A stretch of 64,000 bases of DNA from Enoplosus armatus (taxonomy: Eukaryota > Chordata > Actinopteri > Centrarchiformes > Enoplosidae): NCBI RefSeq assembly GCF_043641665.1, contig NC_092182.1:17652241-17716240 (forward strand), in the 5' to 3' direction. Under the pieces are notes generated by a model that made no database searches, had not been told where the DNA came from, and was given only the letters and a program-made list of their open reading frames with translations. The stretch's first letter is position 1. Each line of letters begins with the position of its first letter. The position numbers were made by a program, and so were the translations under genes. Below are positions 13,200 to 26,167 of this stretch, piece by piece.

Positions 13200-15680
13200 T
13201 GTAAAAAGTGACAGAAATAGTTGTGAAACGACTGAAAAAGGAGAACTTGAGAGAGAAGTTCAAACCCTGGCTATTTTCTCACCTCCGCAGAGCCATGATG
13301 GGAAGTGGTGGGATTGTCTGTTTCAGAAAGTTACGTAAATTGACGGACACAGACATAATCCCATAATCCAATGTCGAATAGTCGTTTCAACTGTCCAACA
13401 AGCAGGTCTGATGAAGCATTCATATTCCAGTGGAGTAAGGACACTTTTTGTGTTACTTACGTAAGATTTTCTGAGGAAAACGTGTGTGTGCTTACATTAC
13501 AGGATGTATAATAGATGTGTATTTGAAGTTACACTCTGCTGAAGGAAGAGCAGCATGTAGTCCACAAATGTCTTCGAGTAAAGATGAAGATAAAGATCTT
13601 TTCGACCTCTAACGTGTTTCTTGATCATAATGTGACTTTGTCTCTTCATCCTCTATGAAGCTAGATAGCCGAAAATAAATTGAATGAACCATGGTTTTTT
13701 TTTTGCTCTGAGATGAGTTCATCTTTAATCTCACTGCCAATTACTGTAAATGCTGTATGTTCTCTGTGGACACCGTGTCTTTTTCTTTTCATTTCTGGGT
13801 TAAAAAACAGAATTATGAAAGCACTGTCATGTGAAGCTGTTTGCCTGGGTATGTTTTTGACCTTCAGTGTTCTTTGTTGAAGCCCTGTGAAGAGATACAG
13901 TATAGAATATTTAAAAAAAAATACACAGTGCCTCTAACAAGGACAGGCTCCTCAGAGAGTTGAGTCATGTATATTGATGGGTTTGTTCTGATTATTATCC
14001 TGCTTCTTTTCTTCAGGCTTGGACTCACTCAGTCATCTGCTCTGTTCTTGTGGTTTTCAATCCCTTTCTCTGAGGGCCTACGTACTGGGCCATTTTCTAA
14101 TTAACCACTTTGTAGACTGAGCACAATTACCTTGGCTTTTAGGCCACCAACAAATATTACTTTATCCAGGTTGTTTCACATCACCAGTGAAATCAGTGTT
14201 GTACCAAAACATTATTTATGTCAGGAAAATAAACATCAGTGTTTAACTGGGAGAAAAAATAACAATCGGGCAAAGTGTACTAAAATATAAATAGATGTCA
14301 TTGTTTTGTTTGCATCAAGAGGCATGTTGTTTTGAACCTGAATTTATGTTGGTGTAGATACTGTAGCAACTTTTATTTTATTTTTATTCATATCACTTGA
14401 TCCTTATGAGCAAAATTAGCCATGTTCATGTTATGGCGATCCAAGCAACATATGAACATTAAAGTTTGTGTCCCATGTTTACGTTCTTCATATTAAGAGT
14501 TTACTCAATAGTTGCCTATACTTTTCACTGGTTATGATGCTTTTGCAAAATGTTTATATAGGTGTTGGGCCTTGACTTGAGTAAAACCTTAAATTGTTAT
14601 TTATTGGTCGTAAGACTTGTGTAGGACCATAATTGCTGTCAGTTTCACCAAAAACCTCAGAGATTACACTGATACGTTGTACTACTGCTCTGTAACAAAC
14701 AAGCTATCAGATTCCACACCTTCAGAATTTGAATAAAATGCATTTTGAGACAAACCTAAATTCTGAATATGTATAATCCATCATAAATCCGGAAACCAAA
14801 TCATTCTCATTAAATATTTCTTCATTTTCAAAAAGCCCTTGTTACGTATATACATAAATACATAAATACCTGAAGCTAATAAGAGACTTATTACATTTCC
14901 TACATTTTCAAAGTTTTTATCAAATGTTTTGAAACCTGCATTTCCATCACCAGTTCTGCAGCTGACAGAAATGCATCCATGTGTATCCGCTCATCTCTGT
15001 CTTTATAGCACATGCTGGTAGAACATGTGATTCAAACAACATGGCGACCATCTCATCAAAATATTTCTCTGGAGCGCCACTAGTAGTGAAACACTCCATG
15101 GAGTGCCTTTAAAAGAAGAAGTTTTATTCACCCCGAGTCCTTCTGGCTGATTCCCTCTCCTCTCCTTTCTCCTCTTTTCGCTCTCTTCTTATTCATAGCA
15201 GGAATTAATGTGCTGTCAAGGTGTGTGTATAATTATAGTGGAAGGTCTTCGGTGGTTGGCCAGCACATGTCGATACACACACACACACACACGATGCAGA
15301 GGGAGAGCGGTGCTTACAGCTGGATCCCTGCTGCTGTCTGTGTGATGAGGAAAAAGTAGGTCTCTCATCTTGTTAATCACACATATGCCGTTCGCTGCTA
15401 GATGAAGGTGTTGATTAAACACGTTGGGAAGAGAAAAAGAGAGCTGCGGCTCTGCCTGAGGATGTGTATGGTGAGGGGGCTTTTCAGGTCAGCCCAAAAC
15501 CTTTGTGCAAACTGCTGATCAGATGTTTTACTACAGATTTCTTTCTTGTGGTGTAAAAAAGCATTTTCACTCATAGGGTGTTTAAAACATGTCTTTGGAC
15601 AGGTCCATCTTTTTATAGGATTTCACTGATTTGGTTTGCTAAAACAAAATACATGAAAATATGGTAATTTATGCCGGGAT
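13200..15680. other. Intergenic sequence, nothing recognised
   Basis: AT-rich single-copy-like sequence; a short CA run lies at 15274-15292. No coding exon recognised. Confidence 0.5.
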
Positions 15681-15687
15681 AACATCA

Positions 15688-15689
<2 letters not shown>

Positions 15690-15741
<52 letters not shown>
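15690..15741. repeat. (GT)n microsatellite
   Basis: About 50 bp of uninterrupted GT. Confidence 0.97.
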
Positions 15742-15743
<2 letters not shown>

Positions 15744-16280
15744 TAATGTCTATAAGGCATTCAGAATAATTGAAAAACTAGCACAACAGCAGCATACATC
15801 TTCTTCAATCTTTCTTCATATAAACAATGTTTTCCTGGAAACCTGCACCTTTAGTATGCCAGTTAAGAAATAATTACAGTTTATTACTTAGTCTTACTTT
15901 CATAGCTTTGGCCATAATGTTTTCTGTTTATGAAAATATATTCTCCAAAGTAAGATCTGGGAGCACAGCAATTTAATTTCAACAAGGTCTGATGGGGCAA
16001 GGTAGCAGTCAGAAGATCAGATAAGATTATAAACAACTGGCAAAAGTATAGCCAGATAATCACACAGTAAATTATTTTACTTAGATGTAAAATCATAATT
16101 GAGCACACCCAAAATGTTAATGATAATCCCAAAAATTTGATGGCCAAAACTCTGAAATGATGAAATAAATTATTTAATAACTTCCTGCTGGGTGCATTAG
16201 GCACCAGATGTACAGTATGTACTCTAATGTGGGCGGGAGCAGGCAGTCCAGTCAGTATCACCTTTAAATATGAAGTATAA

Positions 16281-16320
16281 TATATACATATATATATATA
16301 TATGCTGTATATATATATGT
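16281..16320. repeat. (TA)n microsatellite, interrupted
   Basis: Two TA runs separated by TGCTG. Confidence 0.9.
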
Positions 16321-17919
16321 GGAGATATGTTACTACTGGGCTTTACTGTGCATGGCCTTCCAATAAACCATGCACTAAATGCACCATATGCACTACATAA
16401 AGCTAAGTTCCAGTTTTCCAGTTGCACTCTATGTACACTAGTAATATGCAGTTAAATAAGTTTCATTTAAACATCAACAACCAAAAAATTGCCATCACTT
16501 ATCCTAATCTGATCTGTAAACAGTAACACTATCAGCGCTTCTCGGAAATCGGACATGCCAGCATCTGGTTTGTATCTGCTGCTATGGGAAACAGCACAAA
16601 CTATCAGAGAAACAAGGACTCCATCCATAACATTTTTATCCAATTTTAGGTCCCACAGCTTAAAGTTGAATCCATAAGGGCTGCATGTGTCTTGTTTTCT
16701 TGCAGGGTGAGGTAGACAGATTTCCAATAGAAAACACTAGTGCGGGTGGGAGTGGGTGGGATGATGCATCTGCAGGAGTTTGAGCTGAAATGATCGGAAA
16801 TCCTGTAGGAGTGTGTGAAAAAAAAAAACCACTCTGTGGTCCCAGTTGAGGATTTTTTTTCACTTGATTAAGGATTGCAGTAACCCTTAACACAACTAAT
16901 CACATCTCACTTTAATAGCCAAAGAGAATTTGTAACGACGCTAATGAACACAAGCTGCCTCTCCCACCATATTGTTTTCTCACGTGCAGGTGGAGAAGTT
17001 AAGAAATGTGTGATGTGATAATTTTTCCTCTGCACTGCTGCTGCCTCGCGTGTTCCTGAGCAGAGTCCATGTGACAGCAGATCCAAGCAAGCAGGCGGCA
17101 GAGAGCAACCGCATAGACAACAATGCGCAGGAGCACGCGGGCACAATTAGGCATGCACTCATGCACTCAGTTACTCTTCAGACACACTATATTGTCGGTG
17201 TGTGTGTGTGCAGACAGAATCCTGTGCATGTACCAGAAAAAACAACATATTGAGAGAGTATACACAGACATGCATGCACACAAGCCTTCTCACTCCCTCT
17301 GTCTATCTCAGTCGTCTCTTTCATGAACTAAAGGCCGGTGATTTGTGAAACTGAGATGTGCAGCATGTGACTCCATTAATGAATGAATAGCTCTCAGCAT
17401 ACAGCGTGTGTGTGCTTGCATATCTGTGTGTATGTCTTGAGTATAGTGGAATTAATACTCCCTTTGATCCCCTCTTGCGGCTCACTCTGTACTATGGATG
17501 GTTATGGTGTGTGTGTGTGTGAGAGAGAGAGATAGAGCGCAGAAGAGAGGGGGCGTTCAAAGAGCAAATCCCTCTCATTCAGCAGCTAGCTACTGTTTGA
17601 TATATCATTCCACCAAAAACGAGTCTTGGCGGAGGGGAGGGGGGAGCGAGGAGGACGACGGGGATCAAGGCAGACAAGTGGAGCTAACAGAGTTGACGCG
17701 AGGCGGTATGAGACAAATTTGGAAGATATGAGAGGGGCAGATAAAGGAAGGAGGAAAGAGAGAGTTGAGGGAGAGGGATGGAACAGGATATAGAGAAAGA
17801 GACAGAACAGGAGGAAAGAGGCCACTGCAAAGGATAATTAGAATCTAGGATCTTCCTCTCCATTGATTAACTATGAATGAAGCTCAGCAGAGCAGTTCAG
17901 CAAGGCAAATACAGGGCAC

Positions 17920-17932
<13 letters not shown>

Positions 17933-17977
<45 letters not shown>
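17933..17977. repeat. (GT)n microsatellite
   Basis: About 45 bp of GT. A shorter GT-then-GA run lies at 17507-17532. Confidence 0.97.
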
Positions 17978-17979
<2 letters not shown>

Positions 17980-18640
17980 TTGCTCTGGCCTCCATTGTGT
18001 ACCCGAACACACAAATTGTGGTCGAGCAGAATCGCTGGCCGTGTCCAAACATCCTGAGTGGAACACAGTGATCTGAGAAAAGTCACATGATCGGTTCTGC
18101 TCTGAGGAGAACACACACTCCGGCAGTCAGTGACTCCAGCAGTAGCTGTGCTCATGTCAAGAAACCGAGGAGGGAAAAGGAAAAGAAGAAAAATGATTTC
18201 ACGAATGAGAACAAGAGTTTGTGCTATTGCCTTTTGCTGTCTCCAGGCAGTAACAGGCAACAGCACAAACTCCAGATAGAAATGAATTACAAAGGTTTGT
18301 GCTGCCGTTTTTCATTGCTTCTCACTTTACATGAATTACAGTAACATATTAGTATTATAGTTTTAGTCAGATAGTATTTTACTGTATATTAATCTACCTT
18401 ATAAACCTACCTGAAGTGCATAATTTTCACAAAAAGATGATGATGGTGATCCAGATTAGGGACAAAATGAACAGACGATGCCTTCTAGTAACTGATTAAA
18501 ACATTACTAAAGTTTGTACCACTAAATCAAATGTTTGAAACTAGCTAGAAGTTACTTTAAACACAAATGTTGTCAAGGGTTTTATGAAGACCTGGTGCAT
18601 CCCAATCCAGGCTCCTACAATCACAAAGCTTCATTGTAGC

Positions 18641-18661
18641 CCCCCCCCCCCAAAAAAAAAC
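18641..18661. repeat. Homopolymer junction, C run then A run
   Basis: About ten C followed by about nine A. Length should be treated as uncertain because such runs are hard to sequence. Confidence 0.85.
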
Positions 18662-18819
18662 ACAGCCCATCACAGTTTTTTTGCGGGTGGATGTATTTTG
18701 TCAATGCTGTTGTGTTTCAAATTGATGACGAGTGTAATGCTTTTTAAAGTAAAATACAATCTGTTGTTTTTGTCAGGGCTGGTCAGGCTTTTGTAGGGCA
18801 GCCCTGTGTGCTTCGGATC

Positions 18820-19320
18820 CCACGAGAGATCGGTCCATAACTCTGACTGTGTGCCAGGGCCTCCACAAACTATCGATTCTCCGGTGCACTTTAGATGTAA
18901 CCCAACTCTCGGCCCCCATCAATCCTCTCAGCCCCCTCTGCAGCCCGCTGCAGCATCCAAAACTGCCTTCTAGGGTACTGGGTCTAACTGGAAATTATTG
19001 ATCCTGGCATGGACCATCTGATTATGATGTGTTTTATGACTCTCTGGGATGGGAGCTTTATTGTTTTAGTGGCCGCATCTGGTTTCTGATGATGGACTTG
19101 ATGAGGTCAGTTTACGGGGGGAGAGGAGAGGGGAGGGGAGGGAGGCAGAAGTGAAGAGAAAAACAGAGAGAACAATAGAGAAAGAGAGAGACAGACTGAT
19201 GCGTTAGAGGGGGGAGTTTAATCGATACTCCAAAGCATGACATCATCGTTTAGCCGGTCTGGAGGGACATCAGGCGCTCTGCCAGTAACCGACAACAGCC
19301 AGATCCCAGCCATGAATCAT
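18820..19320. other. Low-repeat, higher-GC intergenic block (candidate conserved non-coding element)
   Basis: This block stands out from its AT-rich, repeat-laden surroundings by balanced composition and absence of recognised repeats. It includes TGGCATGGACCATCTGATTA and GGCCGCATCTGGTTTCTGAT and has no long open frame. A regulatory role is a guess from composition only. Confidence 0.3.
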
Positions 19321-19411
19321 TAATGTCATCCTCTAATCCATCCCTCTACGTTGGTTTGGTCCAGTCTGATGTTACAGGCCAGGGCACCTTCAAGCCAAGC
19401 CACGTGTTTGT

Positions 19412-19439
19412 CAACAACAACAACAACAACAACAACAAC
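19412..19439. repeat. (CAA)n microsatellite
   Basis: Nine units of CAA. Confidence 0.96.
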
Positions 19440-19654
19440 TGATTTCAAATGCTGGTGTTGTTGTGTTCAACTAATTAAGAGAGATGGAGCAAAACACACT
19501 CAACCACACACGGCTGTACACTACATACCATCACTACTACTGCTGCACCATTACTATGTTTTAATGATAATGTATTTCCTATGATATTTTTTCCCCTAGT
19601 TCTTCTTTCTTGTTTGTACCATTGGATTGTATTTTGTCATTATTATTTGTAGTA

Positions 19655-19960
19655 GCAGTAGAAGTAATGCTGAAATCAGTTAATCAACCAAAAAAAGCAA
19701 AAATGCAACATTTTCTGACCACAGCTTCTTAAATCATGTTGCTCGTTGTCTGTTTCATGTCATTGTAAATTGAACACATTTGGGTTTTTGACTGTAGGTC
19801 AGACGAAACAAGATACTTGAAGATGTCACTTTAGGCTCTTGAAATATGTGAAGGCCATTTAACCCTTCTATTAAACAACCAATCTGGCTGAAAAAGATGG
19901 ATGACGTGATAATGAAAGTAATTGGCAACCCTAATAACATACTGTATCCTAGAAATGAAG
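19655..19960 (-). repeat. Teleost dispersed repeat ('GATTAAT' family), minus orientation
   Basis: Landmarks CATTTTCTGACC, TTGGGTTTTTGACTGTAGGT, CAGACGAAACAAGATAC and GAAGATGTCACTTTAGGCTC match copies at 47900-48740 and 62340-62570. In this family the two ends usually carry GATTAAT words near a GCAGC start. No coding capacity. Confidence 0.65.
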
Positions 19961-20413
19961 GGCACTTTTATTTTGCAACAGCAAATGTGTTTTATAGGAA
20001 ATGTAATTCTACATTTTTATCAGCATTATGAGGAAATGTCAAATAATCTATATGACAAGTTGCAAAATGTTGATATTGAACTGTAGTTACGCACATAAAA
20101 CAGAAGTAAATAGACTAGAAGTGTAAAAATATTCCTCAGGTCATGTTTACGTGTGTGTTAAACACGAGTGGATTGATTAGATGAGATGGACAACTGACAA
20201 ATGCAGTTGAAAAGCTTTCTGTGTAGACACTCAACACATCTACAAAATATATTTTTTCAAAAATTAAGAACTACACTATATACATTTTTGAGCTTATATG
20301 ACATTTTCACATGGCCCCACGTTTTAGGAAAAATGAAAAAAAATGAAACATGTTTGAGATGGAGGAACAGCTGCCACACGCTGAATTAAGCAAACCCATT
20401 AGATGGTAAACAG

Positions 20414-20476
20414 GAGACATCCTGTACCTCACTCAGCTGACCTCTAGACGGGGCAGGATGTCTCGTCTAGAGGTCA
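20414..20476. repeat. Interlocked pair of perfect inverted repeats
   Basis: Arm A GAGACATCCTG (20414-20424) pairs with CAGGATGTCTC (20454-20464). Arm B TGACCTCTAGACG (20438-20450) pairs with CGTCTAGAGGTCA (20464-20476). The order is A-B-A'-B', so only one hairpin can form as a simple stem, and both together would be pseudoknot-like. Confidence 0.85.
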
Positions 20477-20877
20477 TTTATACAAAAGATTCACACACAA
20501 AGATACAAAAGGTAGACCACACACACCCACACATCTGAAGACACAGGCGGAGAGATGAAGAAAGAGAGAGTCTGTGAATGGGGAGAGGAGGATGTTAGTT
20601 AGTATTCCTGCTGTCTGGAGGTGAATTGGTCTCCTCTGGATTATTAATGAAGCAGGGAGAGCCCCTTGTAATCCAGTACTCTCACCCATTTTAACTTTAA
20701 TGATCCAGGCACATCCGAACTGCTGTATATCATTACTGTTAGAGTTGAACTGACGGCCAGACAGACGAAGACACACAAGCAGTCAAAATACAGTAGGCAG
20801 TGAGAGATACTGCATATCATATTATCTGAAATCTTTCTTAGTCTGACAATAGTCTAAATTAGTTCATTTATGGTTAT

Positions 20878-21440
20878 ACATTATAATACACCTTTCAGTT
20901 ACAAAGTGCTTCACAGTAATACAAAGATAAAATGCATAAACAGTACTTGCTTTTTGAGGGTGTCCACTCATCAACTTCCACTGTCGGCCTTGGGACGGCA
21001 TGCACAGCTTGTTTTGTCCTCTGATACACAAGGAGTCACCAGGTGCTTCCTCTCACCTGACGGACAGGGGGTTCACTGGCAGGGTTCAACTTTTCCACCA
21101 CACAGTCACCCCAACCAACCAGGAGTCTCAAGTACAGCAACAAAAACAAGATCCCTTACCAGCTTCCCACCCAGGAATATTACAGAATTGATGGAGAGTC
21201 AGTATCATGGATGGATTAAAAGATCTGGATACCAGACTCCAAGTTTCATTCAAGTGGATGAAAATTGCTCGTCCAACATGTAAGCCAAAAAAGTTTTCTA
21301 GCTTCAGGGTTTGCTTCCGCGTTGTTCAGTCTACTGCACATGCCCATTAGAGTTTCTCCTGCAGGCCACGGACATAAAAATCACTTTTCTTGGCTCTGGG
21401 GAAGTTTTACAAATATAAAACCTTCGTGGATTAAAAATTC
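20878..21440. repeat. Possible repeat-derived block
   Basis: GTTACAAAGTGCTTCACAG near 20898 is a phrase common at ends of fish retroelements and recurs loosely at 58428. The 137-codon open frame over this block (20870-21283) has no recognised family and is not called as a gene. Confidence 0.35.
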
Positions 21441-21498
21441 ATGATACAAAGAGTAATAATTGATCATTTATAATTGGTAATAGCTGCAGAGGATTTTT

Positions 21499-21735
21499 TC
21501 ATTGCAGTAATGCAAGTGGCCACTGGGACAAAACGGCAGTAAGGCTAAGCTCTCGGGATACATCCATGGTCAGTATAAGGATATCAGTGGGTGTAATGTG
21601 AGACCTTTTAGTGCACCTTTTCAACAGCTTGGCGGTTGCACTCTGTACCACTTGTAAACGATCCAAGGAAGTCCTGCTAATGGAAGTAAAAAGAGAGATA
21701 GAATAATCCAAGTAGGACGAGATGAATGCAAGATT
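21499..21735 (-). mobile_element. LINE reverse-transcriptase C-terminal remnant, minus strand
   Basis: The minus-strand frame from 21711 reads DYSISLFTSISRTSLDRLQ then VVQSATAKLLKRCTKRSHIT, which aligns with the conserved LINE segment usually read as LDYCN.L...S..SL.RLQ.VQN.AA.LL.....R.HITP. The expected LHWLPV box that should follow HITP is replaced by unrelated sequence, so the copy is degraded. Only this C-terminal piece is present. It is a different subfamily from the 9.6-kb remnant. Confidence 0.8.
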
Positions 21736-21795
21736 ATATCACAGCCACTGAAACAAGTTCACAGCAGCACTAACAGCTCTGTGAGGCTGCAGGCG

Positions 21796-22356
21796 CAGTG
21801 GTGCTTTGACCTAAATGCTAAGGTCAGCATGCTCACAATGACAATGCTAACATGCTGATGTTTGACAGGTATGTTTAGAATGGTCGCCATCTAAGTGAAA
21901 GGTGTTATCATGCTAACATTTGCTAATTAGCACTAAACACAAAGTGCAGCTGAGGATGATGAGAATGTCATTAGTTTTGCAGGTATTTGGTCAAAGTATT
22001 ACACAAACTGAAATTTTGACTTGATGGTGCTGAATGAAAAATCAAGGGATCCCCAAAGTCAAAAGGGTACTTCCTCTGGGAACCCAGAATGTGTGTACAA
22101 CATTTTGTGTCAACCTATTGAGTAGATGTTGAGATATTTCACTGGATAATTAAAGTTTTTGACCTGCTGGTGGCACTCAATGAAAAGTCAAGGGATCACC
22201 AAAGCCGGTACAATTCATCCTCTAGGGAACATGAATGAGTCTGTACAAAATGTCATGGCAATTGATCTAACATTCGTTGAGATATTTCAGCCTGAACCAA
22301 AGCGGTGGACCGACAGACCGACATTACTATCTCTAGAGCCTTGTTGTTAGCGTGGC
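21796..22356 (+). mobile_element. Teleost dispersed repeat with internally repeated modules
   Basis: Matches a very common acanthomorph repeat: ATGCTAACATGCTGATGTTT, GCTAATTAGCACTAAACAC, ATGTCATTAGTTTTGCAGG, then GTTGAGATATTTCACTGG, and a second round AAGTCAAGGGATCACCAAAG...GAGATATTTCAGCCTGAACC...GGACCGACAGACCGACATT, ending near TAGCGTGGCTAAAAAC. The roughly 110-bp module beginning near 'AAGTCAAGGGATCACC' is seen twice. Partial reverse copies lie at 13105-13185 and 60290-60430. No coding capacity. Confidence 0.75.
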
Positions 22357-22359
22357 TAA

Positions 22360-23140
22360 AAACACTAATTTCTCAGGTATAATAGGACCTAAACATAGTC
22401 GCTGACCACTAAAATCAGTGCGTAGAGTTCTGTATATTAAATTTCAGGTAACCATAGCAACTGGACTTATGCTTACTCTGCTTCTGCTATGTTACTAGTT
22501 TACTCTCAATGGTAAAACGAACCAGAGCACGTTTTAAACTTTGCTTTCCTTTATTTTCGTATATCAGAGCACCTCGTCTTATTTATATTATTGCTTCCAG
22601 CTTCACCCACAAGTTTGATACACAGTGTGACCTATTTACAATGTTCCTCAGTTGGATAAAAAGTAGGAGTCACTCAAGCACTTGACATACTGGTCAAAAT
22701 TCAAGGCCTGGTTAAAAGCGAACTCTTAGCTACTGACAGTAAGAGCCTTGCTCACCTTCAGGACCAGGCTGCCTGGGGCACGAATAACAACATCAGCTGT
22801 GAGGAAGAGCAGATGTTGTAGATGCTCATCTTTTTACATGTGGGATCAAAGGATTCCCACAGTGGCTGCTTGACTATCTAATGAAAACTCTCTTGAATAT
22901 CTTCTTCGCAGGCTTTACGAGAGGTGAGATGTCACTGTATATCCACAGAGGTTAATCCCAACATCACTGCCACACATACGCAGACACCTAAACACATGAG
23001 CACATCTTTATATACACAAACAAATGTGTGCATGCGTAGAGGTACTTATACTCTCACACACATAAACACACTCACACTTCACCACACTGGTTATTGCTGT
23101 GCCCCAGTTGCCATAGTGACAGGGTGACAGAATATTGAGC
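22360..23140. other. Intergenic sequence, nothing recognised
   Basis: No exon, RNA gene or recognised repeat; the right part becomes CA-rich. Confidence 0.5.
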
Positions 23141-23143
23141 TGC

Positions 23144-23144
23144 A

Positions 23145-23175
<31 letters not shown>

Positions 23176-23279
23176 TTTGTCACACTTCACTCGCTCACAG
23201 ATCGTGTTGAGTGTTGATTTGTGAGGATTTCATCAGTGCTTTGCCACAGCACTGGTGTGTGTGTGTGTGTGTGTGTGTG
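23144..23279. repeat. Two (GT)n microsatellites
   Basis: GT runs at about 23144-23172 and 23253-23279, with more GT-rich sequence to 23355. Confidence 0.94.
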
Positions 23280-23419
23280 GGCACAAATGTGTGTGGGTCA
23301 ATCTCAGTGTGTGCCCTTGCTTGTGGGAGTCACTGTGTGTCTTTGTGTGTGTGTGGATGACAAAACAGAGGAAACACTTGAGCTTGTCTGTCGGCACTCC
23401 GACCAGAAATAGGTCTTAT

Positions 23420-25550
23420 GAACACCTACTCACCAGATAAGAGCCTCTTTTCCAGTGAGCCCCAGACTGAAAATCACTCTGACCACTCTGACTAAAGAAT
23501 TGCTCATTTTCTCCCCCTGAAACAATCAGCTGAGAGCTGACTTTTAACAATTATTGTCTACTTTATAGGTTTAATTTGAAAAAAACTAGGCAATTAGTTG
23601 CAATCCGTGGAACATGTAGAGCCAGACATTTATTCTACATTGCACAAAACTTCAATCTTAACAAGTCATTTTGATTCAGCCTTTAAGAATCAGTGCTTTA
23701 AAATATGTGTAAGATGCTGATATGAGATAGATCACTGCAAAAAGATTTATAAATGACACTTGATTCTAGATGATTGGTTTGTACTGTTTGTTTTCAGAAA
23801 ATAAGATGCTCCATAATAGACAAGATGACGATGATGATGGAGAATTTTTGTAGTGTGCTCCTTAATTTGAATGTTTTGTTTTCCACAAAAATCTAACAAT
23901 GATTTATCACTGTTTATTCTGGATATAAAAAATGGGTGGCATTTGGAATTTAAAAATGAACAATTCAAAAATATTGTTAAAAATATGAAAATACCGTTTG
24001 CAGTGCAAAGCTCTGTAGTTTGACCTTTTTAACTTTTACTGATAGGGACACAGGCTCAAAATCAGCACTTTGATAACTCTCCTATGTCCAGCCAGTTTGA
24101 GAAAAGGATCGACTTCTCATTCAGGAAAGACTGATTGTTTATATAACTGGTCAAATTAATACGAGGAGCAGGGATGCTGCTTGTCTGCAGTGAGTGCAAA
24201 GACATTAATTGAGGGTAATGACAATAAAATGTTTAATAAAAAGCTGTACAATTTTGTGGACTACTGTTGTTTGCTGGATAGCAATGCTAGCTTTCGCAAT
24301 TTATACTTACAACCCTATTCATGATATTTCCTGTTCTGCCTGCTTTTCATCAGACCAGGCAAGTAAATTTAAATCCAGTGGGACCACTGCTCAAGACAGG
24401 TAAAGGACTCAATAGCACGACTCAGAAGCTAATAAGTAGGTAGGTAAAGTAAAAGCAAAGTTTACTGTGTTGGACAAAAGGGTTTGATAACAAGCAGGCA
24501 GCCAGAACAGGCAACCTAAAGTAAGAGGCACGGCAGACAGATAAGTAAAAGAAAGGCAGAATGTCATAACAAGACAGGCAGGGAAAAGAAGGCTGGAGCA
24601 GTGGGGCTGGGTTGCACAATAGACAATGTGAAGAAAAATAATGGCAAAGGGTCAGGCTTTTATATACACTGACTGAGGAAGTGAGGAGGTGATTGATTGC
24701 AGTTGTGCAGGTTGGTGTGAAGTTCAGGTAATGAAGAAAGCTGGAGAGCAGAGAGGGAATATTGGCAGGACTACGGCATGTCAGAATCTTCTTCACAACA
24801 AAACCCAAACATTTGGGTGAAATTCAGTTTAAAGTGATCTGCTTCTTTGAAAACAATCAGGATATTTTTTTAAGTGAAAGTCTTTTCTATTCTATTCTTT
24901 TCTATTCTCTTCTGTTTGACCATAAGTAGTATAAGTGGGTCCTCTGCTCTCTCTGTAACCCTACGCGCCCGTCATTGCTTTAACAGGAAGCTCGGAGGTT
25001 AGCGTGTTGGATGTTAATGGTCATAGCATCTATTTTCAGGCTGAGTGCTGCAACCTGAGATGACTGGCAGCTGTGTGGACCCGGACTGGGCCACTAGCCC
25101 TGAGCACAGGACAGGAAGGCAGATTGGACACTAGGGTTTAGGTGTCAGTATGTGTGTGTGTGTGTGTGTCTGAGAGGGCAGGAAGCGGACGTGGACACCC
25201 GAGTTGTCTGATATGTGGGGAATCTGCCGCCTCCGATCACATGGTGGAATCTGTCGCACCGGGCCAAGGACAGGCCAAGACTTTCCCACAGTCAGAGAAT
25301 TAGTCAGAGAGAGACAGACAGGCAGAGAGACAGACAGACAGAAGCTAGCAAGGAAGATTGCTAGATTGTTGCTTAATTGTGGACATGCCAATAAAAGAAA
25401 TTTCAGTTTGAGAAAAGGTGAGACAGGGTAACTAGAAGATGAAGAGACAGACACGATGACAAGATCTATACAAAAGATGAGAAAAATGATGCATAAAAAC
25501 ATTATAAAATCAAATATGGACCAAAAGACCAGAACTATTCTGTCGCATGG
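23420..25550. other. Intergenic sequence, minor simple repeats only
   Basis: No coding exon recognised. TTCTATTC-type repeats at about 24884-24912 and a short GT run at 25150-25169. Minus-strand open frames of 128 and 160 codons here (24808-24422, 25613-25131) are low-complexity and resemble nothing known. Confidence 0.5.
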
Positions 25551-25564
25551 TGTAACAAATGGAT

Positions 25565-25599
25565 CCTCCTCTCCTCTCCTCTCCTCTCCTCTCCTCTCT
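25565..25599. repeat. (CTCCT)n pentanucleotide repeat
   Basis: Seven units of CTCCT. Confidence 0.95.
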
Positions 25600-26167
25600 G
25601 GAAAATCTTCCAATAATGATCTGTTTTCAGCTCAAAGAGCACAACATGTGTCACTGTCAAAAGAGTGTGTGGCTTGTTAGCTGAGAGAGCGGGAGGGCAG
25701 GTTTGACTTGACCCTGTCACATGCTGCCGCTAACACAGCGAGGCAGAGACGATATCACATCCATCAACCCTCTGAGAGAGAAGACAGAAACTCAGATTCA
25801 TGTGTTATACTGAATCAGTATCAAACAGCAAAGCCGCTCAACATGTATTATACAATGTGACAAGCAGCAGGTCTCCTCAGCTGCAGTGACATTTTACATT
25901 TGATCAATTTAATTGTTTAACTGGTCAGCTACATATGCAGTTAATCTGTTAGTGAAGGTAAACAGAGGCTACAGTTACTAATTTATTAGTGTATCAGCGT
26001 CCACATTTTTAGCCATTAGAGTTAAAAAATTCTCGAGTATGAACAACAATGCAACCACCTGAAACATGAAAATGTTAGCCGGCCATTAACAGTTTATGTT
26101 TTACGTTTTGGTCACTAAAACTCTGATTAATGGTGGGCAGCTAAACACAATTTACATATGGTTAGGA

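Noticed and set aside
20870..21283. 137-codon plus-strand open frame next to a LINE remnant
   Set aside because: No reverse-transcriptase or gag-like motif. Probably chance within repeat-derived sequence.
25131..25613. 160-codon minus-strand open frame
   Set aside because: Low-complexity ends (CTCCT and GT repeats) and no family resemblance in the middle.
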